The notes under the pieces: model-generated
Told to the model about the DNA's origin: nothing
Database searches by the model: none
The model's input: the letters and a program-made list of their open reading frames with translations, nothing else
Made by a program: the position numbers and the translations under genes
Shown here: positions 15,395-24,165 of the stretch, one piece after another
How the letters are laid out: every line of letters starts with the position of its first letter
Numbering within the stretch: position 1 is the first letter of the stretch
Assembly: GCF_029601685.1 (NCBI RefSeq)
Contig: NZ_JARRIR010000004.1
Span: forward strand, 124,001 to 188,000
Direction: 5' to 3'
DNA length: 64,000 nt
Source of the DNA: Metarhizobium sp017305935
GTDB taxonomy: Bacteria; Pseudomonadota; Alphaproteobacteria; Rhizobiales; Rhizobiaceae

Positions 15395-16130
15395 GGATCC
15401 CGCCAGCGAGATTCTTTGGCGCAGTCAGCCGTCCGCGGGCCACGCCGACCGTAGCCTCGCTCTCCGCAACACTCCCGGCAAAATCCCTGCCGAAGAGCGC
15501 AAGAGCATCGCGACCAACCGGGTCAATGTCGTCAACGAGGCGACCGACACTTATCACCGTCTCGAAAGCCTGCTTGAGGCGAACGCCATGGAGATCCTCA
15601 TGGCCAGCGACCCCGGCGTGCGCATCCAGGCGCAGTATGGATGGATCAAGTTCCGCCGCAGCGGGGTGGAGAAGCGGCACATGTTCGATTTGCTCGCATG
15701 CTTCAGCAACGGCTGCCGGTCTCTTTACGCGGTCCGGCATGAGGAGGGTCTCGGCGATCTCGAGATCGATCTTGAACTCATTCGTAACCAAGAGATGAGG
15801 AAGCATGCTCATCGCATCATCCTGCTGACGGAAAAGGAGATTTCGAAACCTGCCGTTTACCGGGCTCGGGAAATTCTCCGCGCACGCAACTTGAAGAACG
15901 AGAAGAACAATGCGCTTGCGCTTGAAGTCCTCCGCAAACTTGGTGGCCGTGCCCGGATGTTCGATGTCATGCTGAACATGCCCGATACCGCCTTCTCCAT
16001 CACCTGGAATGCAGTCTGGGTCCTGATCGATGCTGGCCTCGTAATCCACGATCATCCGGCAGCGGATTCCACGCCGCTCTCGAAGCTTTCCTGGCTCCGG
16101 ATCTCGGAGGGAGCCCGCCATGCAAACTAG
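15378..16130 (+). CDS. tnsA: TnsA-like transposase subunit
   Basis: In Tn7-like elements TnsA cuts the 5' ends of the transposon. Position directly before tnsB and the pattern YHRLESLLEANAMEIL, then KRHMFDLLACF and SLYAVRHEE, match the TnsA nuclease core (Glu, Asp, last strand). The expected Lys is replaced by Arg or shifted, so cleavage competence is uncertain. The C-terminus (RMFDVMLNMPDTAFSI, then AVWVLIDAGLV) is a winged helix. The start is unclear: TTG at 15378 lies close behind AAGGAGG, while an ATG at 15324 has no ribosome site. The 3' end overlaps tnsB by 11 bases. Confidence 0.75.
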   Translation: MKYYDKDPASEILWRSQPSAGHADRSLALRNTPGKIPAEERKSIATNRVNVVNEATDTYHRLESLLEANAMEILMASDPGVRIQAQYGWIKFRRSGVEKRHMFDLLACFSNGCRSLYAVRHEEGLGDLEIDLELIRNQEMRKHAHRIILLTEKEISKPAVYRAREILRARNLKNEKNNALALEVLRKLGGRARMFDVMLNMPDTAFSITWNAVWVLIDAGLVIHDHPAADSTPLSKLSWLRISEGARHAN

Positions 16131-18453
16131 CTTCCTTACAAAGGATGACAGGTTCACCCGGTACGGCATCGGTCCGAACGATCGATGCCGCTACCGGGGT
16201 CGCTTGTGGGACTACTCCACGGAGTTCGAGAACGGCGTGGTCCTCCGGTCTGTGGAGACGGACAGACCAGTGGAATTCGAGCCTCTGGTATGGCGGGATG
16301 TCACGAGGAAGCTGGAGATCGGCGTCCTTGAGATCCTGTACGACTACCATACGGAGCGGAACGCCATCCTTAGACTGCAGGAGGCGAAGATTTTCGAGCT
16401 TCCGCCTCGTGTGGTCCTGCGCGCCCGCATGGTCAGTGAATTCCTGGCGGCCGAATTCGACGTGTACGACACCGGGGTCAAGTTCAGCAGGTCCGATGCC
16501 TGCATCGCCAAATTCCTCGCCGTCTTCATCGCGCAATGCGAGGAGCAGGAACCTGAAAAGGGCGGCAACGGTCTGAATCTGAAAAGAGAGAAGCCATCGC
16601 CCCGCCAGTTCCGGAGGCTCCTGAAACGCTTTGAACTGGGAGGATTGGATCCCCGGTCATTGCTGCCACGCTACCAGGGACGCACCGCTCCTTCCATCAC
16701 CTACACCCCCGACGAACTGGCGTTTCACCAGAAGCATGCAGAGATGTACCTGACAAAGGACAAGCTCACCATGAAGGCGTGCTGGGAGGAAATGGTCGGG
16801 CAGAACCTGAAACGGGTGAAGGCAGGAGAGGCTTCCCTCAACCTACCTTCTCTTCGATCGTTCCAACGGATGATCAACGAATACGGAGACTTCCGGAAGG
16901 AATTCGCGCGCTCGGAAAACAAGCATCGGGTGATGCGCAAGTTCATCATCGCGCAGAAGGGCCTGCAGGTGAAAAGGCCGCTCCAGATCATCGAGATGGA
17001 CGAGCACGAGATGGATCTCGTGCGCCTTCTCAACAGAAACGGAATCTGGCGGTTCCTTCATCCGGATGTGCAGAAGCGCATTGAGGACAGGCGGAGGGCC
17101 TGGATGTCCGTGGCGCTTGACGCGTGGTCGAGATCCGTGTGCGGCCTGAAGATCTTGTATGCCGAACCGGACGCTGATGCCGCAGTTGCGACCCTGGCGA
17201 TGGTTGCCCAGGATAAAAACAACATCGCCGCCCTTGCTGGCACCACTTGCGAATGGCCCCAGGCAGGCCAACCCGAGGACATCCACACGGACGCGGGCGC
17301 TGGCTACATCGCCGACAAGTTCCAAGTCGCCGCAATGGCGTTCACTGGTCGCGCCGCAATCCCGCCCTCGAAGCATCCGCACCTTCGGGCAAGGGTTGAG
17401 CGCTTCTTCCGCACGATCAACCAACGCTACATCCATATGTTTTCGGGCCAGACCTTCAGCAACGTGCTCCTCAGGGACGAGTACAATGCCGAGAAGCATG
17501 CCCACATCACGCATGACGAGTTATGCTCGCTGCTCGTGCGCCTCATCGTCGAATGCTACCACAACACGCCCCATCGGGGTCTCTATGGACTGACCCCGCT
17601 GGAAGCTTGGTACTGGGGTTCGCAGTACGCCGACGGCGCTGTAAAGGGCCCTCCGGGCCCCGACCGCTACCGTGAGATCTTCGGTATCACCGACACTCGC
17701 AAGATTGGAAACAAGGGCATCCAGATCCTGAACCTGTTCTATCGCAGCGACGAGTTGCAGGCTCTCCGCAAGCGCTGGCAGAATGCGGAACTGACAATCC
17801 GCATCAACGACCAGGACATGTCGAAGATCTCGGTCAAAAATCTCTACACCAACAAGTGGATGGATGTCGGCTGCACCGAGGACGGGCTGGAAGGTGTCAG
17901 CCTTTTCGAATGGATGGAAAACATCCGCCACGTCAAACGCAAGTTCGGACGCATGGCGATGTGGTATCAGGAAAAGATGCGCATCGGTCTCGTCGACGTG
18001 AGGGAGGCCTCCAGACAGAGCAAGGTCGCCGCCAAGATCAGCACTCCGGGTGTGACGGCGCGGGAGGTTCGCGACTTCGAGGAGAAGGAGATCGCCACGA
18101 ACCGCTACTCCAAGCGCGAGAACATCGACTTCGGGGACCCCGCCCTGGTCGCCCCGGCCGACGTGTCCGTGTCATCCGATGAAGATCCGTTCAACCCGCA
18201 GGGGGTTTTCGAACCCATTCCAGGGTTGCCTGATCAGACGAGATCGGAGTCGCCTGCGTCCCTAGGCAGAAAGTCGACGACTAGGAGTGACCGCGAGCCA
18301 ACGCAGGCCGACCTCGGGGCAGCGCTGTCACCGGACGGAGAAGACCGGGAAATCGGCAAGCCCGTGGACGGACCTGCCGTCGATGAAGCATCGACGACGC
18401 GTCGCGGCGGTCGACGGCCGCTCAGGATCGAAAGCACCAGGAAGGACGACTGA
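16120..18453 (+). CDS. tnsB: TnsB-like DDE transposase
   Basis: A 777-residue transposase of the Tn7/Tn5053 (Mu-like) class that binds transposon ends and joins 3' ends to target DNA. The catalytic triad is visible: Asp294 in IIEMDEHEMD, Asp391 in DIHTDAGAGY and Glu427 in RARVERFFRT, the last two 35 residues apart as in DD35E enzymes. N-terminal helix-turn-helix regions lie before residue 280 and a beta-rich Mu C-terminal-type domain follows at about 520-620. The last 130 residues are disordered and polar, a likely TnsC contact tail. It overlaps tnsA and is two bases ahead of tnsC. Confidence 0.95.
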   Translation: MQTSFLTKDDRFTRYGIGPNDRCRYRGRLWDYSTEFENGVVLRSVETDRPVEFEPLVWRDVTRKLEIGVLEILYDYHTERNAILRLQEAKIFELPPRVVLRARMVSEFLAAEFDVYDTGVKFSRSDACIAKFLAVFIAQCEEQEPEKGGNGLNLKREKPSPRQFRRLLKRFELGGLDPRSLLPRYQGRTAPSITYTPDELAFHQKHAEMYLTKDKLTMKACWEEMVGQNLKRVKAGEASLNLPSLRSFQRMINEYGDFRKEFARSENKHRVMRKFIIAQKGLQVKRPLQIIEMDEHEMDLVRLLNRNGIWRFLHPDVQKRIEDRRRAWMSVALDAWSRSVCGLKILYAEPDADAAVATLAMVAQDKNNIAALAGTTCEWPQAGQPEDIHTDAGAGYIADKFQVAAMAFTGRAAIPPSKHPHLRARVERFFRTINQRYIHMFSGQTFSNVLLRDEYNAEKHAHITHDELCSLLVRLIVECYHNTPHRGLYGLTPLEAWYWGSQYADGAVKGPPGPDRYREIFGITDTRKIGNKGIQILNLFYRSDELQALRKRWQNAELTIRINDQDMSKISVKNLYTNKWMDVGCTEDGLEGVSLFEWMENIRHVKRKFGRMAMWYQEKMRIGLVDVREASRQSKVAAKISTPGVTAREVRDFEEKEIATNRYSKRENIDFGDPALVAPADVSVSSDEDPFNPQGVFEPIPGLPDQTRSESPASLGRKSTTRSDREPTQADLGAALSPDGEDREIGKPVDGPAVDEASTTRRGGRRPLRIESTRKDD

Positions 18454-18455
18454 CC

Positions 18456-19499
18456 ATGATGGAATCGGCACCTCGGCGCAGCATGCTCGATCACATCCGC
18501 AACACCGCCGGCAGCAAGACGGTCGAGCGATCCGCCATCCTCGCGGACTTAAAGGCCACGCACATCGTCACGAGATTCGATGACCTTATCGACGCAGAGC
18601 TCGAACTCATGCTGGCCCACATCATGAGCGGCAACGCGGACGAGGGCTATGCGGTGGCCGTGGTCGGAAAATCGGGAGCCGGAAAGAGCACCATCGTCAA
18701 GCGCCGCCTCGATGCCAACCCGTCCCTGCAGCCTTTCAAGGACGAGTACGACAACATGATCGGTGCGTGCCTGCGTGTTCGGACTCCGCCAGGCTGCACG
18801 GCCAAGAGCCTCGGCCTGGCGATCCTCAGGCATGCAGGCAATCCGGTTGCAGATACCCGCTCGGACCCCTACATCTGGGATCAGGTGGTCACCACCATGA
18901 TGCGCAAGCAGACCTACATCCTCTATCTCGACGAATTCCAGCACGCCCTGCACGCTCCCAACCAGAAGGGAGTCGATTATCTTGCGAACATCGTGAAGGG
19001 TGCGATGCAGGATCTGAGATGGCCGCTTTGGATGATCCTCAGCGGCGTACCCGATCTGCTCACTTTCATCGAACGGGATCCGTTCAAGCAGATGAAGCGC
19101 CGGGCTCCCGTCGTGTGGATTGACGAACTGTCGGACAGCCCGGACGACGGCAACGACGACAATGACATCGACTTCATGGGGGATGTCCTCGAACATCTCA
19201 CCCGTACATGCAGGCTGGATCTTGCCGTGCCCCTGAGCCGCGAGTTCCTGCGGCGGCTCCTGCATGCCGGGATCTGGCGCCTCGGCATGACGATCCAGAT
19301 CATCAAGATGGCGATCGAGCGTTCGCTGTGGGACGAGAAGTCCGGCGGCAAGATCGTATACCGCCATTTTGTGGAAGCCTACCAGCGCATTTCCAACTGC
19401 GACGAATACACGAACGTGTTCACCAGCGAGCGGTGGTTCGAGATCATCCGGGAGGTGAACGAGGACGGGACACTGACGACAACCGTTTCCGGCAGATGA
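18456..19499 (+). CDS. tnsC: TnsC/TniB-like AAA+ ATPase
   Basis: A 347-residue AAA+ regulator that links target selection by TniQ to the TnsAB transposase. Walker A is GKSGAGKST (about 70-78) and Walker B is ILYLDEFQHA (about 154-163). The acidic insert DSPDDGNDDNDIDF follows the core, and the C-terminus contains the usual helical lid. Length is nearer to TniB than to Tn7 TnsC (about 550). It starts two bases after tnsB and is followed after 10 bases by tniQ. Confidence 0.93.
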   Translation: MMESAPRRSMLDHIRNTAGSKTVERSAILADLKATHIVTRFDDLIDAELELMLAHIMSGNADEGYAVAVVGKSGAGKSTIVKRRLDANPSLQPFKDEYDNMIGACLRVRTPPGCTAKSLGLAILRHAGNPVADTRSDPYIWDQVVTTMMRKQTYILYLDEFQHALHAPNQKGVDYLANIVKGAMQDLRWPLWMILSGVPDLLTFIERDPFKQMKRRAPVVWIDELSDSPDDGNDDNDIDFMGDVLEHLTRTCRLDLAVPLSREFLRRLLHAGIWRLGMTIQIIKMAIERSLWDEKSGGKIVYRHFVEAYQRISNCDEYTNVFTSERWFEIIREVNEDGTLTTTVSGR

Positions 19500-19509
19500 G
19501 GATCCTACA

Positions 19510-21339
19510 ATGTTCGGCCTGACCAAGGTACCGCTGTTCGAGGACGAGCTCCTCACGAGCTTCATGTCAAGGATCTCGCGCGCGAACGGCCGCACCCGTT
19601 CAAGTGAATTCTGCCGCGATGTGGGAATCAACCGGATCAGGTTCGAGAAGGGCGACAGAGCGCAGATCCTGCGTTTCGCAGAACTGGTCGAGATGCCGGT
19701 ATCGAAGCTGATGCCCCACGCGGTGGAAGTCCGCGACAATCACGGTGCGGTCATCGGTGGCGAATATTTCCCGGCTCCCTCCCTTGCGCGGCGGAAGCTG
19801 CGGTTCTGTCCGGGTTGTCTTGCCGATGACGAGGCGGATCAGCGTCGAATCCCTGGCACCCGCCCGTACTGCCGGAGGGAATGGATGTTCCCGACGATCC
19901 GGGCATGCCGGAAGCACGGTCAGACGTTGGTGCAGTCTCTCGATGTCCGCTACATCAACCATGCCTACGATTTTCTGACCGCGCTCGAAATGGAGAAGGA
20001 CAACATGCCGGAGATCGTCGGCCGGAGCGTTCCCCAGAAAGTCACGCCGTTTGAGATCTTCGTCAGCGACCGCGTAGCCGGTAGGCGCGATCACGGGCCG
20101 CTGCTTGATGGCCTCACGCTCGCGTCTTGCACCCACTTCTGCGAACTCATCGGGGTTGCCGCCCTCCACGGAAAGCGCTGCCGGGTGAACAGTCTTGGTG
20201 ATACCGCCCTTCTCGAGGCGGCCAACCATGCCTTTCTGAAACTCGAGAAGGGCGAGGAGGGACTGCACGCGCTCCTCGATGTCGTCAGAAAAGAGAGCAC
20301 GCTGTCGAACCTGCGTGGCGGTCAGGCCATCTACGGTCGGATGTACAACAGCCTTCACGACTACCGCGAAGGCCCGGAGTTCGATTCAATCCGGAAGGCG
20401 ATCCGCGAATATACGCTGGCATCGATGCCGATCCTCAACGGATCCGACTTCTTCGGCAAGGTCGAGGACAGCGCCTGGACTTCCGTCAACATGGTCGTGA
20501 AAGCCACGGGCATCAGTGATCAGACGGTTCGTAGAATACTCTGCGCCATGGGGCACCTTCGGACCCATTACCCGGACAAAGGTGAGCAGTTCATATTACG
20601 CGCTGATGCTGAAGAGGCCATTGGCATGCTCAACAGCAGTGTCTTGTCCAACGCGGCCGCGAAGATCATCGGCTGCGAGGAACCCTTCTTCGCGCGTCTG
20701 GTGGCCGAAGGATTCATCAAGCCGATGCCGTTCGAACGCCGCGCAGCCGAAGACCGCAGCTATGTGATGCTGGATCGCTACGCGAGGTCGGAGATCGAGG
20801 CGTTCAAGGCAAAGCTGGACAATGCCATCACTGCCAAGCCTGCCACTGGCATGATCTCCGTAGCGACCGCTGCGAAGTCTATGGGAAGGCAACAGAAAGA
20901 GCTGTTGCAACTCGTTTTGGACCAGAGATTGAAAACCGTCGCCATGAAGAATCATGGTCCATTCAGTTCACGGCTGCTGGTGGACGGCAAAGAAGTCAGT
21001 TCCGCCCTTGGCCACCGTATTGGGCTAAATGCCACCGAGACCGCGCGGCTGCTCGGGATCAAGCGCGGCCCGCTCACCGCGCTCGTCAAACGCGGAGAAC
21101 TGACCCCCATCAAATATGGCTTCCACAAGCGGCAGCTCTACGACGAGCGCGAAGTGGAGGCGTTTCGATCGGCGTATCTCTCGTTCGGGGCCGTGTGCAC
21201 GGAATACGGTCTCAACCGAATGGAGCTCATGCATCGGATCCGACGACGGGAGATTGTTCCCGCATTCCCCCAAGACGAAATCGGAGCCATCCTGATCGCT
21301 CGGAGCGCCATTCCTCGCTTGCTGGCTACCGCTGCCTGA
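19510..21339 (+). CDS. tniQ: TniQ/TnsD-like target-site selection protein
   Basis: A 609-residue TniQ-family protein, the sequence-specific targeting factor of Tn7-like elements. The TniQ signature EDELLTSFMSRISRANG is at residues 11-27, and the zinc ribbon is Cys100, Cys103 (FCPGCLADD) and Cys133, His136 (RACRKHG). The C-terminal 350 residues contain repeated helix-turn-helix-like segments, for example VVKATGISDQTVRRIL and ATETARLLGIKRGPLTALVK, consistent with a TnsD-like protein recognising an attachment site. It is the last gene of the operon. The att site is not identified. Confidence 0.93.
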   Translation: MFGLTKVPLFEDELLTSFMSRISRANGRTRSSEFCRDVGINRIRFEKGDRAQILRFAELVEMPVSKLMPHAVEVRDNHGAVIGGEYFPAPSLARRKLRFCPGCLADDEADQRRIPGTRPYCRREWMFPTIRACRKHGQTLVQSLDVRYINHAYDFLTALEMEKDNMPEIVGRSVPQKVTPFEIFVSDRVAGRRDHGPLLDGLTLASCTHFCELIGVAALHGKRCRVNSLGDTALLEAANHAFLKLEKGEEGLHALLDVVRKESTLSNLRGGQAIYGRMYNSLHDYREGPEFDSIRKAIREYTLASMPILNGSDFFGKVEDSAWTSVNMVVKATGISDQTVRRILCAMGHLRTHYPDKGEQFILRADAEEAIGMLNSSVLSNAAAKIIGCEEPFFARLVAEGFIKPMPFERRAAEDRSYVMLDRYARSEIEAFKAKLDNAITAKPATGMISVATAAKSMGRQQKELLQLVLDQRLKTVAMKNHGPFSSRLLVDGKEVSSALGHRIGLNATETARLLGIKRGPLTALVKRGELTPIKYGFHKRQLYDEREVEAFRSAYLSFGAVCTEYGLNRMELMHRIRRREIVPAFPQDEIGAILIARSAIPRLLATAA

Positions 21340-21408
21340 GTTCTCTCACCCCAGACTGTGGCCTGTTTCGGATTGCCCCATGCGGAGCATCGTTCCCTGC
21401 ATTGGCTT

Positions 21409-21972
21409 TCAAGGGCATCCACCAACCACCATGATCTTTTCTCCTCCCATAATCGCTCCGATCACGCGATCCCCGGCAAGCTGCTTCCATTCCTCCGATG
21501 TGTGGAGCTGAAGGTCTATCTCGCGACCGACAACCTCCTCCATCTTTTGCACGGCCTCTCCAATCTCGAGAAAGTCGATGTTGCCAATGACCATGAGGTC
21601 AACGTCACTGCTGGCACGCTCACTTCCCTTGACGATGGATCCGAAGATGAATGCCAGTTCGATGCGGTCGCGAAGGGGTCTGAGAACGCCCGCAATGACA
21701 TCCCTCAGTCCGAAGGTCTTGAGGCAGATCAATCGCAATTCATTATATATCGGGTTCTTCGAGTTGATCGAATAGACGACCTGGTTTCCTCGTGACGACT
21801 TGACGACGATATCCGACCTCTCGAAGGCGCGGATGATGTTGCGCCCGGCACCTACGCCGGGGCCGCCGATAGACAAAAGCTCGTTTGTGCCAAACTCCTT
21901 CTCCGGGTTCAGGAGAAGAGCTCCGAGCATGCGTTGCTGCCTACCTGAAAGCATAAAGTCGATTGTGGACAT
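21409..21972 (-). CDS. Winged-helix plus nucleotidyltransferase (MNT-like) protein
   Basis: A 187-residue protein. The N-terminal half is a winged helix (SGRQQRMLGALLLNPEKEF, then IVVKSSRGNQVVYSIN). The C-terminal half carries the nucleotidyltransferase motif FIFGSIVKGSERASSDVDLM, with Gly-Ser and the DxD pair. Such proteins occur beside HEPN toxins as antitoxins, or alone as regulators. No HEPN gene adjoins it. The ATG at 21972 is chosen over upstream codons because it begins the domain and follows AGGTTC. It is convergent with tniQ, 69 bases away. Confidence 0.85.
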   Translation of the reverse strand: MSTIDFMLSGRQQRMLGALLLNPEKEFGTNELLSIGGPGVGAGRNIIRAFERSDIVVKSSRGNQVVYSINSKNPIYNELRLICLKTFGLRDVIAGVLRPLRDRIELAFIFGSIVKGSERASSDVDLMVIGNIDFLEIGEAVQKMEEVVGREIDLQLHTSEEWKQLAGDRVIGAIMGGEKIMVVGGCP

Positions 21973-22457
21973 CAGGTGAACCTGTTTTTGGACCGATAGA
22001 ACCAATAATTGGTTCAATTGCTGATGCCAATACATCGGTCCACGTCCGGATTCGATTGATGCCAGTATTGGATCGCTGTCAGCTCGTCAGCATCTACAGG
22101 CTTGGAACCGCACCGTCGCGATCACTTGAACGATGACAGAGATCGCCTCGTGGACCTATCCACGAACGCCATCAGCCGTTCCTCTGGAATCGCATCGATC
22201 TCAAAACTTCAGTGACATTGAGTGTGGTCGCATAACCGACCTGGTCCCGCGATCTCGGTCGTATTCATCCGATCCAATGCGGCAAGCAACTCGCCATCGT
22301 CCATGCGATCACACAACAACCTACCGCGGGATGATAACTCGATAGCTCGGTTTCGAGCTGCCCGTTCCAGAACTCTTCGATTCACACGAGAGCTCCATCC
22401 TCTTTCTGAAATTCGATTGCTGCCCCTGAAACGATGATGATTCATCGACTTGCGATT

Positions 22458-22544
22458 TTGGGACAAACCAAGCTGTCATTTGGGACATTCTTCGCTGTCT
22501 GCGGCGGGTGCTAAGTGCTTGGAATCGTGAAAACGGTTGGGACA
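22458..22544. repeat. Three copies of TTGGGACA, candidate transposase-binding sites
   Basis: TTGGGACA is present at 22458-22465, 22480-22487 and 22537-22544. The second lies inside TGTCATTTGGGACA, which has the TGTC...GACA symmetry typical of TnsB/TniA-type binding sites. The repeats lie 1.1 kb beyond tniQ, where the distal end of a Tn7-like element could be. No matching inverted copy was found at the other end by eye, so this is tentative. Confidence 0.35.
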
Positions 22545-22835
22545 ATCCAAGTGGCTGCGTAGACCGCATTGCTTAATGTCGCGTCCGGTGAAACGATGCC
22601 ATTGGCAAGGTTCACCGGACGAATCCGACAAAGGCTGCCAAACTGACCTTGGAAGTAATGTGGCGATGCAACCATAGGATAGTTCCGAGACCTGTCTTGG
22701 GGTGACGATAGGCGATTGAGAAACCGAAGCTGATCCTGGCCAGTCCGCGAGGAAAATGGCCGGGATTGAAGCCAAAACTGGCCTCCGAGCTTTCGTGAGT
22801 TGATTGCTTGGAAAGGGTGACCGTTCACCAAAGAT

Positions 22836-22873
22836 AAAAAAATCGTTCCCCGGGCAGGTAGGTCCTGCCCGGG
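22836..22873 (-). terminator. Strong Rho-independent terminator
   Basis: On the minus strand CCCGGGCAGG and CCTGCCCGGG form a perfect 10-bp stem around a 5-base loop, followed by a T7 tract. It stands 38 bases after the stop of the KAP-like gene and surely ends that transcript. Confidence 0.85.
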
Positions 22874-22910
22874 ACCAACAACAAAACAGAAACAGTTCAG
22901 GGATCGGGAG

Positions 22911-23630
22911 CTAAATCAGATCAGTAGACAACAGGAATTCAGCAAAATGAGCCACGTGCCCAAGTTCGGATTTTCCGCCTTTCTGAAATTGATCAACTCC
23001 AATCCCAAGCCACAAAAACGCCTCGTCCGAGACAGGTTTCGCCCGAGCACAGGCGGGTAGAGGTTTCCCGTCATTGGTTAGCTCACTGAGAGCGGCACGA
23101 AACTGCAGCATGGCAGCCCGACGGCCGTCCTCGCGCTTCCAGAATGCTTCGGCGGCGTCTTGAGCCTCCTTCCCTGCAGCCTCAACGGCTGCATCGACCA
23201 GAGGCCCCGTGATTTCAGTCACGCCTGCTGTCGCAAAAGCAGCAGCAATTCTCAGAGCCGGGCGCGCAACCGTGGCGACCACGTTCTTCGCCTTTTTCCA
23301 GCTCTTTTGGGGCTTCCCTGCAGGTAAACGGTCACCTATCGCACCGGTAAGCCCGATCAGTGGATCATCCAGATAGTCATTGGCAAACGCATCGAAGTAG
23401 ACAGTGGTGGCAGCGCCACTGTTCTCGACAGTATGCGCCCCAACCCAACGCTTCAGAAAATACGACTTTCCACTTCCCCAAGGCCCGTCGACGGCCAAGA
23501 CGATAGGGTCTTCAACACGCTCCAGTAGTTCTGAAATTCGCTGCCCAGTAGCTTTTCTTCCTAGGAGGTCGGATTCACCGAACCCCTCTTCGTAGAGAGC
23601 CACGTCCTTTTGCACCGGATGGAGTCGCAT
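22911..23630 (-). CDS. KAP-family P-loop NTPase, truncated
   Basis: A 239-residue protein. Residues 1-180 match the N-terminal part of KAP NTPases: Walker A in DGPWGSGKSYFLKRW, then YFDAFANDYLDDP and a helical section (VARPALRIAAAFATAGV) that may include membrane segments. KAP proteins usually have 400-700 residues with Walker B downstream. Here the sequence after TNDGKPLP no longer matches the family and ends after about 50 residues at a stop next to a strong terminator. It looks like a KAP N-terminus joined by deletion to the 3' end of another gene. ATPase activity is unlikely without Walker B. Confidence 0.75.
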   Translation of the reverse strand: MRLHPVQKDVALYEEGFGESDLLGRKATGQRISELLERVEDPIVLAVDGPWGSGKSYFLKRWVGAHTVENSGAATTVYFDAFANDYLDDPLIGLTGAIGDRLPAGKPQKSWKKAKNVVATVARPALRIAAAFATAGVTEITGPLVDAAVEAAGKEAQDAAEAFWKREDGRRAAMLQFRAALSELTNDGKPLPACARAKPVSDEAFLWLGIGVDQFQKGGKSELGHVAHFAEFLLSTDLI

Positions 23631-23784
23631 TTTCCAATACCGCGTTTTTCGTCGCGGAAGAGACTGGTGTTATTGGCCAGCGAACTCAAGATTGGTGACA
23701 ACGAAAGCTGAGGTTTTCCACTTGCGCGCGTGCAAACGGCGCTGCCGGAAGCGTTTTGCAGAGATTTAGAACGGGCATTTTGAC

Positions 23785-23973
23785 CTAATCTGCTGGTCCA
23801 CCATGTGCCAGGAACTCTCGCCCCTTGTCGCTGACCACGTCAGTCCGGACCGTGACGAAATAACGAATGTTCCCTGTCTCGATGACGGCCGATCCGAGCG
23901 CACGGACGCGTTCAAGGAACTGTAAGAGTTCCTTGTCGCCAGGCTGGATCGTAATTGAGTCCTTGGCACCCAT
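23785..23973 (-). CDS. Putative Phd-like antitoxin, divergent from PIN toxin
   Basis: A 62-residue protein with KELLQFLERVRALGSAVIE followed by GNIRYFVTVRTDVVSDKG and REFLAHGGP. The pattern (helix, LGxxVIexG, strand, FLxxGGP) matches the broken antitoxin at 12326-12595, and both lie divergently upstream of related PIN genes. This makes an antitoxin role likely though it rests on a short alignment by eye. A GTG one codon upstream is also possible as start. Confidence 0.55.
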   Translation of the reverse strand: MGAKDSITIQPGDKELLQFLERVRALGSAVIETGNIRYFVTVRTDVVSDKGREFLAHGGPAD

Positions 23974-24098
23974 CACGGATAACTTATCACCGGCCTGGAA
24001 ATTCTTGCAACGAGTTTGAAGCCGCGAGGCACGGACGTTGAGGGAAATTCGGAATCCGTGAACGACAACAATACGCCATTTACATTCATCGTATGTTA

Positions 24099-24119
24099 AT
24101 TAGTCTTTCGCAGACTAAT
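24099..24119. promoter_or_regulatory. 8-bp inverted repeat before the PIN gene
   Basis: ATTAGTCT (24099-24106) and AGACTAAT (24112-24119) form a perfect inverted repeat with a 5-base spacer, 46 bases before the PIN start and within the 192-base gap to the divergent antitoxin gene. It is a plausible autoregulatory operator for the toxin-antitoxin pair. Confidence 0.5.
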
Positions 24120-24165
24120 ACCCAACAGGGATAAAAATCAGACCTCGCATGGATTGAGGTCGAAG

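Larger units (their letters stand above)
21973..22910. other. Gene-poor stretch with remnants
   Basis: About 940 bases without a frame I can support. Short open frames occur on both strands, but their composition is unlike a protein and they lack ribosome sites. The segment holds the TTGGGACA repeats (22458-22544) and a terminator (22836-22873). It may contain a transposon end and decayed coding DNA. Confidence 0.45.

Noticed and set aside
22133..22831. Several short frames of 60-106 codons on both strands
   Set aside because: No ribosome sites, composition unlike proteins, no recognisable motifs.
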